DNA from: Flavobacterium sp. N1994 | GTDB lineage: Bacteria > Bacteroidota > Bacteroidia > Flavobacteriales > Flavobacteriaceae | Direction of reading: 5' to 3' | DNA length: 64,000 nt | Assembly: GCF_025947145.1 (NCBI RefSeq) | Contig: NZ_CP109999.1 | Span: 558,001-622,000 of the forward strand | Shown here: positions 27,914 through 35,675 of the stretch, one piece after another | Layout: each line of letters opens with the position of its first letter | How positions within the stretch are numbered: the first letter of the stretch is position 1 | Made by a program: the position numbers and the translations under genes | Notes under the pieces: model-generated | The model's input: only the letters and a program-made list of their open reading frames with translations | What the model was told of the DNA's origin: nothing | Database searches by the model: none

Positions 27914-28345
27914 ATGAAAATTACAAAATTAGTTATACTGGCATTGCTTTTTACGTTTACGATAAATAGTCAAGCGCAAGTTTCAGTTAATGTTAATCTT
28001 GGAACTCCTCCAGTCTGGGCCCCTGCAGCTCCTGCAGAGGTACAATACTACTATCTTCCCGATATTGATACTTATTATGATGTTCCTGCTAAACGTTATA
28101 TTTATATGAGAAATGGGGTTTGGACTCGAACAGCATACCTTCCAAGACAATACAGAGGATATGATTTATATCATGGGCAAACCGTATATTTAAATGATTA
28201 CCATGGAAATGCTCCTTATTCCTTTTACAAACAACATAAAATAAAGTATGTTGGTAATAATTGGAAAAGAAAGGAACATGATAATGGTAACCACAATGGA
28301 AATTGGAAAGGCAACGGACGTGGTAAAGGTCATAAAAAAGGGTAA
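27914..28345 (+). CDS. Small secreted protein, tandem paralogue 1
   Basis: A 143-aa protein with signal peptide MKITKLVILALLFTFTINSQAQ. The mature part carries YYYLPDIDTYYDVPAKRYIYM, with repeated Tyr, then GVWTRTAYLP and NAPYSFYKQHKIKY. It ends in a Gly/Asn/Lys-rich tail (NGNWKGNGRGKGHKKG) likely to be disordered. It aligns with the neighbour at 28586-28966 across the whole core. The family is unknown to me; envelope or extracellular location is supported by the signal peptide. Confidence 0.78.
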   Translation: MKITKLVILALLFTFTINSQAQVSVNVNLGTPPVWAPAAPAEVQYYYLPDIDTYYDVPAKRYIYMRNGVWTRTAYLPRQYRGYDLYHGQTVYLNDYHGNAPYSFYKQHKIKYVGNNWKRKEHDNGNHNGNWKGNGRGKGHKKG

Positions 28346-28364
28346 TTATTAGAAAATAATCTAT

Positions 28365-28391
28365 AAAAGCAAGGAAAAAATCCTTGCTTTT
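28365..28391 (+). terminator. Rho-independent terminator
   Basis: Perfect 11-bp stem AAAAGCAAGGA / TCCTTGCTTTT with a five-base A loop, followed by ATTTTTT. Confidence 0.8.
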
Positions 28392-28483
28392 ATTTTTTAA
28401 ACAAACTACAATAAGATTAAAATGCTAATTATCAATTATTTAGATAAATTATTTCCTACTTAATTATAATAAATATGCAATTT

Positions 28484-28509
28484 ATCGATAAAAAATGTAT
28501 TTTATCGAT
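28484..28509. promoter_or_regulatory. Inverted repeat, candidate operator
   Basis: Perfect 10-bp arms ATCGATAAAA and TTTTATCGAT separated by six bases, ending 19 bases before the -7 box at 28529. It would cover the -33 region, so a bound protein could regulate the downstream gene. Confidence 0.5.
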
Positions 28510-28528
28510 TATATATAAAATATATTAG

Positions 28529-28536
28529 TATATTTG
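28529..28536 (+). promoter_or_regulatory. -7 promoter element (TATATTTG)
   Basis: Exact TAnnTTTG 49 bases before the ATG at 28586. Confidence 0.55.
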
Positions 28537-28585
28537 TCTCAGAAATCAATTAAGATTGTTTTGTTAAACCCAAATCTACAAAATC

Positions 28586-28966
28586 ATGAAAAAGCTTAAA
28601 ATTTTTACGGTGCTATGTGTTGCCATGATTTCGAGTAACTTTTATTCTCAAGATATGGCTGCTGATAAAGAATCGCTACCTATTGACGCAAAGACCAATT
28701 GTTATGTACGGTATTTCTATTTTCCAAATTTAGAAGCCTACTTTGACAACCTTGAAATGGTATATTATTATAAAGTCAAAGGAGAATGGGAAACAGCTGA
28801 TGAATTACCAGCTAACTTTGGTGGTTATTCAATATACAATAAAGTTAAAGTTACCATCACTGATTACGATGGTGATGAACCTTATCAATTATTAAGTGTT
28901 CACAAAAAGATGTATCCTTATAATGCAAAAGGACGATTTACAAATCAAACCGCATCTTCCGAATAA
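28586..28966 (+). CDS. Small secreted protein, tandem paralogue 2
   Basis: A 126-aa protein with a signal peptide (MKKLKIFTVLCVAMISSNFYSQ). The core RYFYFPNLEAYFD, then GEWETADELPANFGGYSIYN and EPYQLLSVHKKMYPY, corresponds point by point to the 27914 protein (YYYLPDIDTYYD, GVWTRTAYLP, APYSFYKQHKIKY). The Lys/Gly tail is absent. It has its own promoter and a palindromic candidate operator, so the two paralogues are probably regulated separately. Function unknown. Confidence 0.78.
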   Translation: MKKLKIFTVLCVAMISSNFYSQDMAADKESLPIDAKTNCYVRYFYFPNLEAYFDNLEMVYYYKVKGEWETADELPANFGGYSIYNKVKVTITDYDGDEPYQLLSVHKKMYPYNAKGRFTNQTASSE

Positions 28967-28996
28967 ATTCATTCATGTTTAGTTTATATTTAGTTG

Positions 28997-29030
28997 AAAA
29001 GACCTTCTGCCCCCCGACAGAAGGTCTTTT
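28997..29030 (+). terminator. Rho-independent terminator
   Basis: Perfect 13-bp stem AAAAGACCTTCTG / CAGAAGGTCTTTT with a C-rich loop, followed by TATTTTAT. Confidence 0.82.
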
Positions 29031-29100
29031 TATTTTATACATTTCCTAACAATAAATTGTTAAACAAATGAAAAAACAAAAAACACTTTTTAAATAATAG

Positions 29101-29108
29101 TATATTTG
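29101..29108 (+). promoter_or_regulatory. -7 promoter element (TATATTTG) of the PIG-L operon
   Basis: Exact TAnnTTTG 21 bases before the ATG at 29130. Its TTG is in frame with the gene and mimics a start. Confidence 0.6.
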
Positions 29109-29129
29109 AAAAATGGCAAACCTGAATCC

Positions 29130-31619
29130 ATGAAACACTTTATACTCTTTTCTCTTTTATTAGTAAGTCTAAAATTAGTAGCGCAACAACCTGCAAAACC
29201 TAACGCAGTAGAAATATATAGTCAAATTCAGAAACTAAACTTTCTAGGTTCTGTACTATATATTGCGGCACATCCAGATGATGAGAACAATCGATTAATT
29301 TCCTATTTTTCAAATAACGTAAAAGCAGAAACGGGGTATTTATCATTAACTCGTGGTGATGGAGGACAAAATCTTATAGGCCCAGAACTCAGAGAACTTT
29401 TAGGGGTTATAAGAACTCAAGAACTTATTGAAGCCCGTAAAATTGACGGTGGAGAACAGTTCTTCTCTCGTGCGAATGACTTTGGCTTCTCTAAAAACCC
29501 TGATGAAACATTGCAAATTTGGGATAAGGAGCAAGTGCTTAGTGATGTTATTTGGGTCATCCGAAAATTTCAACCTGATGTCATTATCAATAGATTTGAT
29601 CATCGTTCTCCAGGAACTACTCACGGACATCATACATCCTCAGCAATGCTAAGTTTTGAAGCTTTTGATAAAGCTAGTGATTCCAAAGTTTTTCCAAATC
29701 AGTTAGCTTTTGTAGAGACTTGGAAACCTAAACGATTGTTTTTTAATACGTCTTGGTGGTTTTATGGTAGCAAAGAAAAATTTGATGCCGCAGATAAAAG
29801 TAATTTAATAGATTTAAAATTAGGAACTTATTACCCGTCTTTGGGTAAATCCAATCAAGAAATTGCCGCTTTAAGCAGAAGTCGTCATCAATCACAAGGA
29901 TTTGGTTCTACTGGAACTCGTGGTGAGGAAGATGAATATTTAGAATTCTTAAAAGGAGATACTCCAAAAGACAATAGCAACCTCTTTGATGGAATTGATA
30001 CAACATGGAATAGAGTTCCTGATGGAAAACCAATTGGGGCAATTCTAGCTGCTGTTGAAAAAAACTTTGATTTTAAAAACCCTTCTGCTAGTATTCCTGA
30101 ATTGGTAAAAGCCTATGCATTACTTCAAAAATTAGAGGATTCCCATTGGAGAACCATTAAATCAGAAGAACTAAAAAAAGTTATTGAAGCTTGCGCCGGC
30201 CTTTATCTTGAAGCTATAGCTCCAAGTCAAGAAGTTACCCCTGGAACTACTCTTAAAGTAAAATTAGAAGCCATTAACAGAAGTAATGCTACCATAAATT
30301 GGAAGGCCATTCAAACGTTTCCGTATTCAACGAATGATTTGTCTGTCACTGAACTGATCAATAATAAACCGATTAACAAGACTATTTCAATTCAAATACC
30401 TAACACTATTGATTACACCAATGCTTATTGGCTAAACCAAAAAGGAACCGTTGGTATGTATCGTGTAGACGACCAAAGAAATATTGGAAATCCTGATGTA
30501 TTACGCCTCATTAAAGTTACTTTCATGACTGAAATTAACGGAGTGGTGATTCCATTTGAAAAAAATGTAGTGTATAAATATAATGACGAAGTGAAAGGGG
30601 AAGTCTACCAACCTTTAGACATTGTTCCAACCGTTACCTCAAGCTTTGCTGAAAAAGTCTATATTTTCAACTCCGATAAAGAAAAAACCGTCAGCGTAAA
30701 AGTAAAAGCTGGTAAAGAAAACATTCAAGGTACTGTAAAATTGCAAGTTCCTGAAAACTGGAAAGTCACACCTGCAGAAATTCCGTTTACCATGACTAGA
30801 AAAGGAGAAGAAATAGTGGCCACTTTTACTGTTTCTCCTTCTAAAGAAGCGAGTGAAGTCGTTATAAAAAGTTTAGTGACCGTTAATGACGAAACATTCG
30901 ATAAAAGTAAAATCGATATCAACTACTCACACATCTATAACCAAATAGTTTTAAAATCGGCTGAAGCGAAAGGGATTCGATTAAACATCAAAACCAAAAA
31001 TGAAAAGATTGCTTATATCATGGGAGCTGGTGATGAAGTTCCAAAATGTTTACAGCAAATGGGATATGATGTTGAAATCTTAAAACCAGAACAAATAGCT
31101 GCTGAAAAACTTGCTAACTTTGATGTAGTTATGACTGGAATTCGTGCCTACAATGTGGTAAATGAATTGGCTTTCAAACAAAATATCTTACTTGATTTTG
31201 TTAAAAATGGGAAGACTATGATTGTTCAATACAATACCACCGATGAATTAGTAACTAAAGACATTGCCCCTTTTATGCTTAAAATATCTCGTGATAGAGT
31301 TACTGAAGAAAATGCAGAAGTTCGATTTTTAGCCTACGGGAATCCTATTTTGAACACGCCCAATAAAATTACAGCCGATGACTTCAAAGGATGGAAACAA
31401 GAACAAGGATTATATTATCCAAATGAATGGGATGCAAACTTCACTCCTATTCTTTCTGCCAATGACAAAGGGGAAACCCCTAAAAATGGCGCCTTATTAA
31501 TAGCCAAATACGGAAAAGGAAATTATGTTTACACTGGATTAAGTTTCTTCAGAGAATTACCGGAAGGCGTTCCCGGTGCCTATAGATTATTAGCCAATAT
31601 CATCGCAATAGGAAAGTAA
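29130..31619 (+). CDS. Exported PIG-L family deacetylase with C-terminal amidotransferase-like domain
   Basis: An 829-aa protein with signal peptide MKHFILFSLLLVSLKLVAQ. A PIG-L/LmbE zinc deacetylase domain spans about residues 35-270, with AAHPDDE at 47-53 and the second metal motif HGHHT; it removes N-acetyl groups from sugars. Beta-sandwich domains follow (about 360-600), then a ThuA/amidotransferase-like C-terminal domain (from about 640, VVMTGIRAYNV). It heads a tight operon with a 35-aa membrane peptide (one base later) and a sodium symporter, suggesting processing and uptake of an amino-sugar compound. Confidence 0.88.
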   Translation: MKHFILFSLLLVSLKLVAQQPAKPNAVEIYSQIQKLNFLGSVLYIAAHPDDENNRLISYFSNNVKAETGYLSLTRGDGGQNLIGPELRELLGVIRTQELIEARKIDGGEQFFSRANDFGFSKNPDETLQIWDKEQVLSDVIWVIRKFQPDVIINRFDHRSPGTTHGHHTSSAMLSFEAFDKASDSKVFPNQLAFVETWKPKRLFFNTSWWFYGSKEKFDAADKSNLIDLKLGTYYPSLGKSNQEIAALSRSRHQSQGFGSTGTRGEEDEYLEFLKGDTPKDNSNLFDGIDTTWNRVPDGKPIGAILAAVEKNFDFKNPSASIPELVKAYALLQKLEDSHWRTIKSEELKKVIEACAGLYLEAIAPSQEVTPGTTLKVKLEAINRSNATINWKAIQTFPYSTNDLSVTELINNKPINKTISIQIPNTIDYTNAYWLNQKGTVGMYRVDDQRNIGNPDVLRLIKVTFMTEINGVVIPFEKNVVYKYNDEVKGEVYQPLDIVPTVTSSFAEKVYIFNSDKEKTVSVKVKAGKENIQGTVKLQVPENWKVTPAEIPFTMTRKGEEIVATFTVSPSKEASEVVIKSLVTVNDETFDKSKIDINYSHIYNQIVLKSAEAKGIRLNIKTKNEKIAYIMGAGDEVPKCLQQMGYDVEILKPEQIAAEKLANFDVVMTGIRAYNVVNELAFKQNILLDFVKNGKTMIVQYNTTDELVTKDIAPFMLKISRDRVTEENAEVRFLAYGNPILNTPNKITADDFKGWKQEQGLYYPNEWDANFTPILSANDKGETPKNGALLIAKYGKGNYVYTGLSFFRELPEGVPGAYRLLANIIAIGK

Positions 31620-31620
31620 T

Positions 31621-31728
31621 ATGGAAAACAAAAAAATATCGGCTTGGAAGAATAGTTACACCTGGGTTTTAGTGATGAATGCCATTTACATCATCATCTT
31701 TTTTATTCTAATGCAATTATTTTTCTAA
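31621..31728 (+). CDS. 35-aa membrane peptide between PIG-L and the symporter
   Basis: ATG 31621 to TAA 31726-31728 encodes 35 residues: a basic start MENKKISAWKNSYTW, then one hydrophobic helix VLVMNAIYIIIFFILMQLFF. It begins one base after the PIG-L stop and ends one base before the symporter ATG, so its spacing is that of a real operon gene. The position suggests a small accessory subunit of the symporter. No homologue is known to me; the function is inference. Confidence 0.72.
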   Translation: MENKKISAWKNSYTWVLVMNAIYIIIFFILMQLFF

Positions 31729-31729
31729 T

Positions 31730-33448
31730 ATGCAACAGCTCGATTGGATCATTTTATCGGTAACACTTTTATTCATTGTTTTCTATGGTGTATATAAAAC
31801 CAAAGGAAGTAAAAATGTAGAAGATTATATCTTAGGAAACAAAGAAACTCCTTGGTGGACTGTTGGGCTTTCTGTTATGGCCACTCAAGCTAGTGCCATT
31901 ACGTTCTTATCTACTCCAGGGCAGGCTTATCATGACGGTATGGGATTTGTCCAATTCTATTTTGGTTTACCAATAGCCATGGTCGTTATCTCTATGACTT
32001 TTATTCCTATCTATCACAAGCTAAAAGTCTTTACCGCCTACGAATACCTCGAACAGCGATTTGATCTAAAAACGAGGTCGTTTACAGCAATATTATTTCT
32101 AATTCAACGTGGTTTAGGAACTGGGTTAACCATCTATGCGCCTGCTATTATTCTTTCTTCTATTTTAGGTTGGAACCTTACGATGCTTAATGTTATCATC
32201 GGAATTCTAGTAATCATCTACACTTTCGTTGGAGGAACAAAAGCCGTAAATGTGACCCAAAAACAACAAATGTTTATTATCATGAGCGGGATGATTATTA
32301 CCTTCTTTTTGATATTACACTTGTTACCCAATGATATGACTTTTTCCAATGCTATGCATATTGCTGGGGCGAATGACAAAATGAATATCCTGGATTTTTC
32401 TTTCGATCCACAAAACCGTTATACTTTTTGGAGTGGTATCACAGGAGGTTTCTTCTTGATGCTTTCCTATTTTGGAACCGACCAATCTCAAGTAGGACGT
32501 TATTTATCAGGGAAGTCAGATAGGGAAAGTCAAATGGGATTAATTATGAATGGCTTTCTAAAAGTGCCTATGCAGTTTTTTATTTTACTAATTGGAGTAA
32601 TGGTTTTTGTGTTCTTTCAATTCAATCCCGTACCGCTTACGTTTAACCCTGTGAACAAAGTTGCCATTGAAAAATCAAAATACGCCCAAGAATATCATTC
32701 TCTTGAAAATCAATTAACGCAATTATCTGAGGAAAAGAAAGAATTTAACCTATTGTACATCGATCATTTAAATCAAAATTATGACAATCCTATCCTGAGA
32801 AAAAAACTAATATCGTTGTCTGGTAAAGAAAAAGATTTACATGACGAGGCCAAAGAAATCATTGCGAAAGTGGATGAAAAAGCAGAAACCAACGATAAGG
32901 ATTATGTCTTTATTTATTTCATTTTACATTATTTGCCATCAGGTTTGATAGGTCTTTTATTAGCTGTAATTCTTTCGGCCGCAATGTCTTCCTCTGCTTC
33001 CGGGCTAACCGCATTGGCCTCTACAACAGCTATCGATATTTATAAACGAAATGTAAAAGGAGAAAAATCAGAAAAACACTTTGTGAATGCAACTAAATAT
33101 TTTACACTACTTTGGGGTGTTATAGCCATTCTTTTTGCATGTGTGGGAACTTTATTTGAAAATTTAATTCAGTTGGTAAATATAGTGGGATCTATATTTT
33201 ATGGAACCGTTTTAGGAGTATTTTTAGTTGGGTTCTATATCAAATTTGTAAAAGCGAATGCCATCTTTTACAGTGCTTTTATTAGTCAAATTACGATATT
33301 CTTCATCTACTATTACACCATTCACATTTACCCCACGGGTGAAGAAAAGCTTGGGTATTTATGGTTGAATTTCATAGGAGCTTCATTGACCGTTATTTTA
33401 TCAATGCTTGCGCAATTACTAGTAAAACGCAAAAAAACTATCTCATAA
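31730..33448 (+). CDS. Sodium:solute symporter (SSS family)
   Basis: A 572-aa inner-membrane Na+-coupled transporter with about 13-14 helices. SSS features include an early GNKETPWWTVGLSVMATQAS, GTKAVNVTQKQQ and YFGTDQSQVGRYLSG. A soluble charged insertion of about 75 residues (roughly 310-385, KSKYAQEYHSLENQLTQL onwards) probably forms a coiled loop. The substrate is unknown. Operon context with the PIG-L deacetylase suggests a sugar or amino-sugar derivative. Confidence 0.88.
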   Translation: MQQLDWIILSVTLLFIVFYGVYKTKGSKNVEDYILGNKETPWWTVGLSVMATQASAITFLSTPGQAYHDGMGFVQFYFGLPIAMVVISMTFIPIYHKLKVFTAYEYLEQRFDLKTRSFTAILFLIQRGLGTGLTIYAPAIILSSILGWNLTMLNVIIGILVIIYTFVGGTKAVNVTQKQQMFIIMSGMIITFFLILHLLPNDMTFSNAMHIAGANDKMNILDFSFDPQNRYTFWSGITGGFFLMLSYFGTDQSQVGRYLSGKSDRESQMGLIMNGFLKVPMQFFILLIGVMVFVFFQFNPVPLTFNPVNKVAIEKSKYAQEYHSLENQLTQLSEEKKEFNLLYIDHLNQNYDNPILRKKLISLSGKEKDLHDEAKEIIAKVDEKAETNDKDYVFIYFILHYLPSGLIGLLLAVILSAAMSSSASGLTALASTTAIDIYKRNVKGEKSEKHFVNATKYFTLLWGVIAILFACVGTLFENLIQLVNIVGSIFYGTVLGVFLVGFYIKFVKANAIFYSAFISQITIFFIYYYTIHIYPTGEEKLGYLWLNFIGASLTVILSMLAQLLVKRKKTIS

Positions 33449-33452
33449 AAAA

Positions 33453-33481
33453 ACCACGAAATCTTGAATAGAAATCGTGGT
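33453..33481. terminator. Bidirectional terminator
   Basis: Stem ACCACGA / TCGTGGT with an A-run on the left and an AT-rich stretch on the right, between the convergent symporter and DUF2911 genes. Confidence 0.65.
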
Positions 33482-33503
33482 CAATTTTATTTAAAAAAGA
33501 GAA

Positions 33504-34358
33504 TTATTTTTTACTCCATTCTTTTATACTGTCATTGTTCATTTTTACGTAATCATTGTTTTTAGCTTTTTCAGCAGCTGCTGATGACAATTTAGCAGTA
33601 GCAATCGCACCTACTTTATCTCCTAATTTAGCTTGAATCAATGATTTTTGACGTAGATACCAAAAAGGAACATCCTCACCAGCTTTAGTCATGGCAACAG
33701 CTTTGTTAACATAATCTAACGCCTTATTCAAATCACCATTAGATTGGAAAAAATACTGTGCAGAAGAAAAATAATCACCAGCACTTGGTCCAGCTAAAGT
33801 TTTTTCTATACTGGCCATAGCCGTCTTTTGTGTTGGAACAGCAAACTTTACTGAAACCATTGTCTTTTCCCAAGCAATGTCTAAAGTACCACTATCATTG
33901 GTTAAATTATTAACGTTAATAGTAAACGATTCAATAGCATTGTTCAAGGCCACTGGGTCAACATTTACTAAAACAGCCACTTTGTTTGCATCCCAATTTT
34001 CAGGTGTTCCCCAATTATCAGTATCAGTGTAGAAAATTACTTCCCACATATCTGCTTTTGGAGTAGTATATAAAGCGTATTTTCCTTTTTTCAATGTGGT
34101 TCCATTAATGACCACATCATCACTAAAAGTTACTGTTGTATTAGCATTAGCTCCTGTTCTCCAAAGCTTACCAAACGGAACCAAATCACCAAAAATAACT
34201 CTTCCTTTAGCACTTGGTCTTGAATAATCTACCGTAACATCGGTTAGACCAACCACTTGTGTTAACGTTGAATGTGGACTCGGCTGTGGGGTTTTTACTT
34301 GAGCGTTAAGAACATAAGTCGCAATAATAGAAGTTAAAACAAAAATAATTCTTTTCAT
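33504..34358 (-). CDS. Exported DUF2911 protein
   Basis: A 284-aa protein with signal peptide MKRIIFVLTSIIATYVLNAQ. The DUF2911 core covers about residues 30-180: PSPHSTLTQVVGLTDVTVDYSRPSAKGR, split around the turn, GKLWRTGANANTT, KKGKYALYTTP and WGTPENWD. The C-terminal 100 residues are helical, TPR-like (ALDYVNKAVAMTKAGE). The start is ATG 34358, since a -7 box lies between it and the upstream ATG at 34409. The molecular function of DUF2911 is unknown to me. Confidence 0.85.
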   Translation of the reverse strand: MKRIIFVLTSIIATYVLNAQVKTPQPSPHSTLTQVVGLTDVTVDYSRPSAKGRVIFGDLVPFGKLWRTGANANTTVTFSDDVVINGTTLKKGKYALYTTPKADMWEVIFYTDTDNWGTPENWDANKVAVLVNVDPVALNNAIESFTINVNNLTNDSGTLDIAWEKTMVSVKFAVPTQKTAMASIEKTLAGPSAGDYFSSAQYFFQSNGDLNKALDYVNKAVAMTKAGEDVPFWYLRQKSLIQAKLGDKVGAIATAKLSSAAAEKAKNNDYVKMNNDSIKEWSKK

Positions 34359-34381
34359 GAGTTGAGTTTTTAGAAGTTTCC

Positions 34382-34389
34382 CAAAATTA
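34382..34389 (-). promoter_or_regulatory. -7 promoter element (TAATTTTG) of the DUF2911 gene
   Basis: Exact TAnnTTTG 23 bases before the ATG at 34358. It excludes the longer reading from ATG 34409. Confidence 0.55.
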
Positions 34390-34473
34390 CAAATACTATA
34401 AACGTACATATGTTAAGAATAACCTAAATATATTTTGTTTAACTTATTTGTGTTTTAATTAAACAATAGTTGC

Positions 34474-34481
34474 TATCTTTG
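34474..34481 (+). promoter_or_regulatory. -7 promoter element (TATCTTTG) of the photolyase operon
   Basis: Exact TAnnTTTG 14 bases before the ATG at 34496. TTTG at 34447-34450 may be the -33 element. Confidence 0.6.
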
Positions 34482-34495
34482 ACTAAAAATTACAA

Positions 34496-34966
34496 ATGAA
34501 AATTTACACTTTACATACCAAACAAAATCTCCCAATTAGTCTTGAAGAAGCATGGAAGTTTTTATCTAATCCAAAAAACTTAAAAGTAATAACGCCTGAT
34601 TATATGGGATTTAAAACCCTTTCAGGAGACGATAAAGAAATGTTTGCTGGACAAATCATTCAATACATTGTCACTCCAGTTCTCGGTATTCCAATGAAAT
34701 GGGTCACCGAAATCACCCATGTTATTGATAAAAAATACTTTGTTGATGAACAACGTTTCGGTCCTTATGCTTTATGGCATCACAAACATTTTTTAAAAGA
34801 AATCCCTGGAGGAGTTGAAATGGAAGACATTGTAGATTACAAAGTACCTATGGGAATTCTTGGTCAAATGGTACATCCCTTTTTGGTACAACCAAAACTG
34901 AATGAAATCTTTGAATACCGTAAACACAAACTAATCGAACTATTTGGAGAATTTAAAGCACAATAA
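34496..34966 (+). CDS. SRPBCC-superfamily protein
   Basis: A 156-aa START/SRPBCC helix-grip protein: an N-terminal strand and LEEAWKFLSNPKNLKVITPDY, the IKYIVTP-like IIQYIVTPVLGIPMKWVTEI region, and a long C-terminal helix (LNEIFEYRKHKLIELF). The family binds hydrophobic ligands; the one here is unknown. It is the first gene of a three-gene operon with an SDR and a photolyase, an arrangement I recall from other Flavobacteria, hinting at light or UV response. Confidence 0.85.
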   Translation: MKIYTLHTKQNLPISLEEAWKFLSNPKNLKVITPDYMGFKTLSGDDKEMFAGQIIQYIVTPVLGIPMKWVTEITHVIDKKYFVDEQRFGPYALWHHKHFLKEIPGGVEMEDIVDYKVPMGILGQMVHPFLVQPKLNEIFEYRKHKLIELFGEFKAQ

Positions 34967-34967
34967 A

Positions 34968-35666
34968 ATGAAAAACATACTATTGATTGGAGGTTCTTAT
35001 GGCATTGGCTTAACTTTAGCAAAAGAATTACAAAAAGAAAATAACGTTTTTATTGCTTCAAGAACTGATGCTAATTTAGAAGGGTTGAAGGTAACACACC
35101 TTCCTTTTGATGCAACGACAGATACGTTAGATGTATCAAAACTACCTGCCGTTCTTGATGGTTTGGTGTATTGCCCAGGAAGTATTAATTTACGTCCGTT
35201 TAGAGGCTTAAAGTTAGAAACCTTTGAAAGTGATATGCAACTTAATTTCTTTGCTATGGTAAAAGTGATTCAAACGGTTTTACCCCAACTCACAGCTTCA
35301 GAACAATCCAGTATTGTTTTGTTTAGTACCGTGGCGGTTAGCATGGGAATGCCTTTTCATACTAGTGTTGCTGCAGCTAAAGGAGCCATAGAAGGTTTTG
35401 CCAAAGCATTAGCAGCCGAATATGCCCCTAAAATAAGAGTGAATGTAATAGCACCATCACTAACCGATACCCCCTTGGCTGACAAGTTTTTAAGTACTGA
35501 TGAGAAAAAAGAAAAGTCAGCTTTACGTCATCCTTTAAAAAGAGTGGGAACTACTCAAGATATAGCCCAAATGGCAAGCTTTCTATTAGAGGAAAAAAGC
35601 TCTTGGGTATCTGGACAAATCTTTCATGTGGATGGTGGAATGTCAACTTTATTAGTAAATGCCTAA
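34968..35666 (+). CDS. Short-chain dehydrogenase/reductase family protein lacking the catalytic Tyr
   Basis: A 232-aa Rossmann-fold protein. It has GGSYGIGLTLAKEL (cofactor loop), the LVYCPGS strand, STVAVSMGMPFHTS and VAAAKGAIEGFAKALAAEYAP. In classical SDRs the active site is Ser plus YxxxK; here the K-4 position is Val (VAAAK), so the catalytic tyrosine is absent. It may use another residue or act as a binding protein. The start is ATG 34968, one base after the SRPBCC stop; an in-frame TTG at 34944 is inside that gene. Confidence 0.85.
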   Translation: MKNILLIGGSYGIGLTLAKELQKENNVFIASRTDANLEGLKVTHLPFDATTDTLDVSKLPAVLDGLVYCPGSINLRPFRGLKLETFESDMQLNFFAMVKVIQTVLPQLTASEQSSIVLFSTVAVSMGMPFHTSVAAAKGAIEGFAKALAAEYAPKIRVNVIAPSLTDTPLADKFLSTDEKKEKSALRHPLKRVGTTQDIAQMASFLLEEKSSWVSGQIFHVDGGMSTLLVNA

Positions 35667-35675
35667 ATTGTAACG

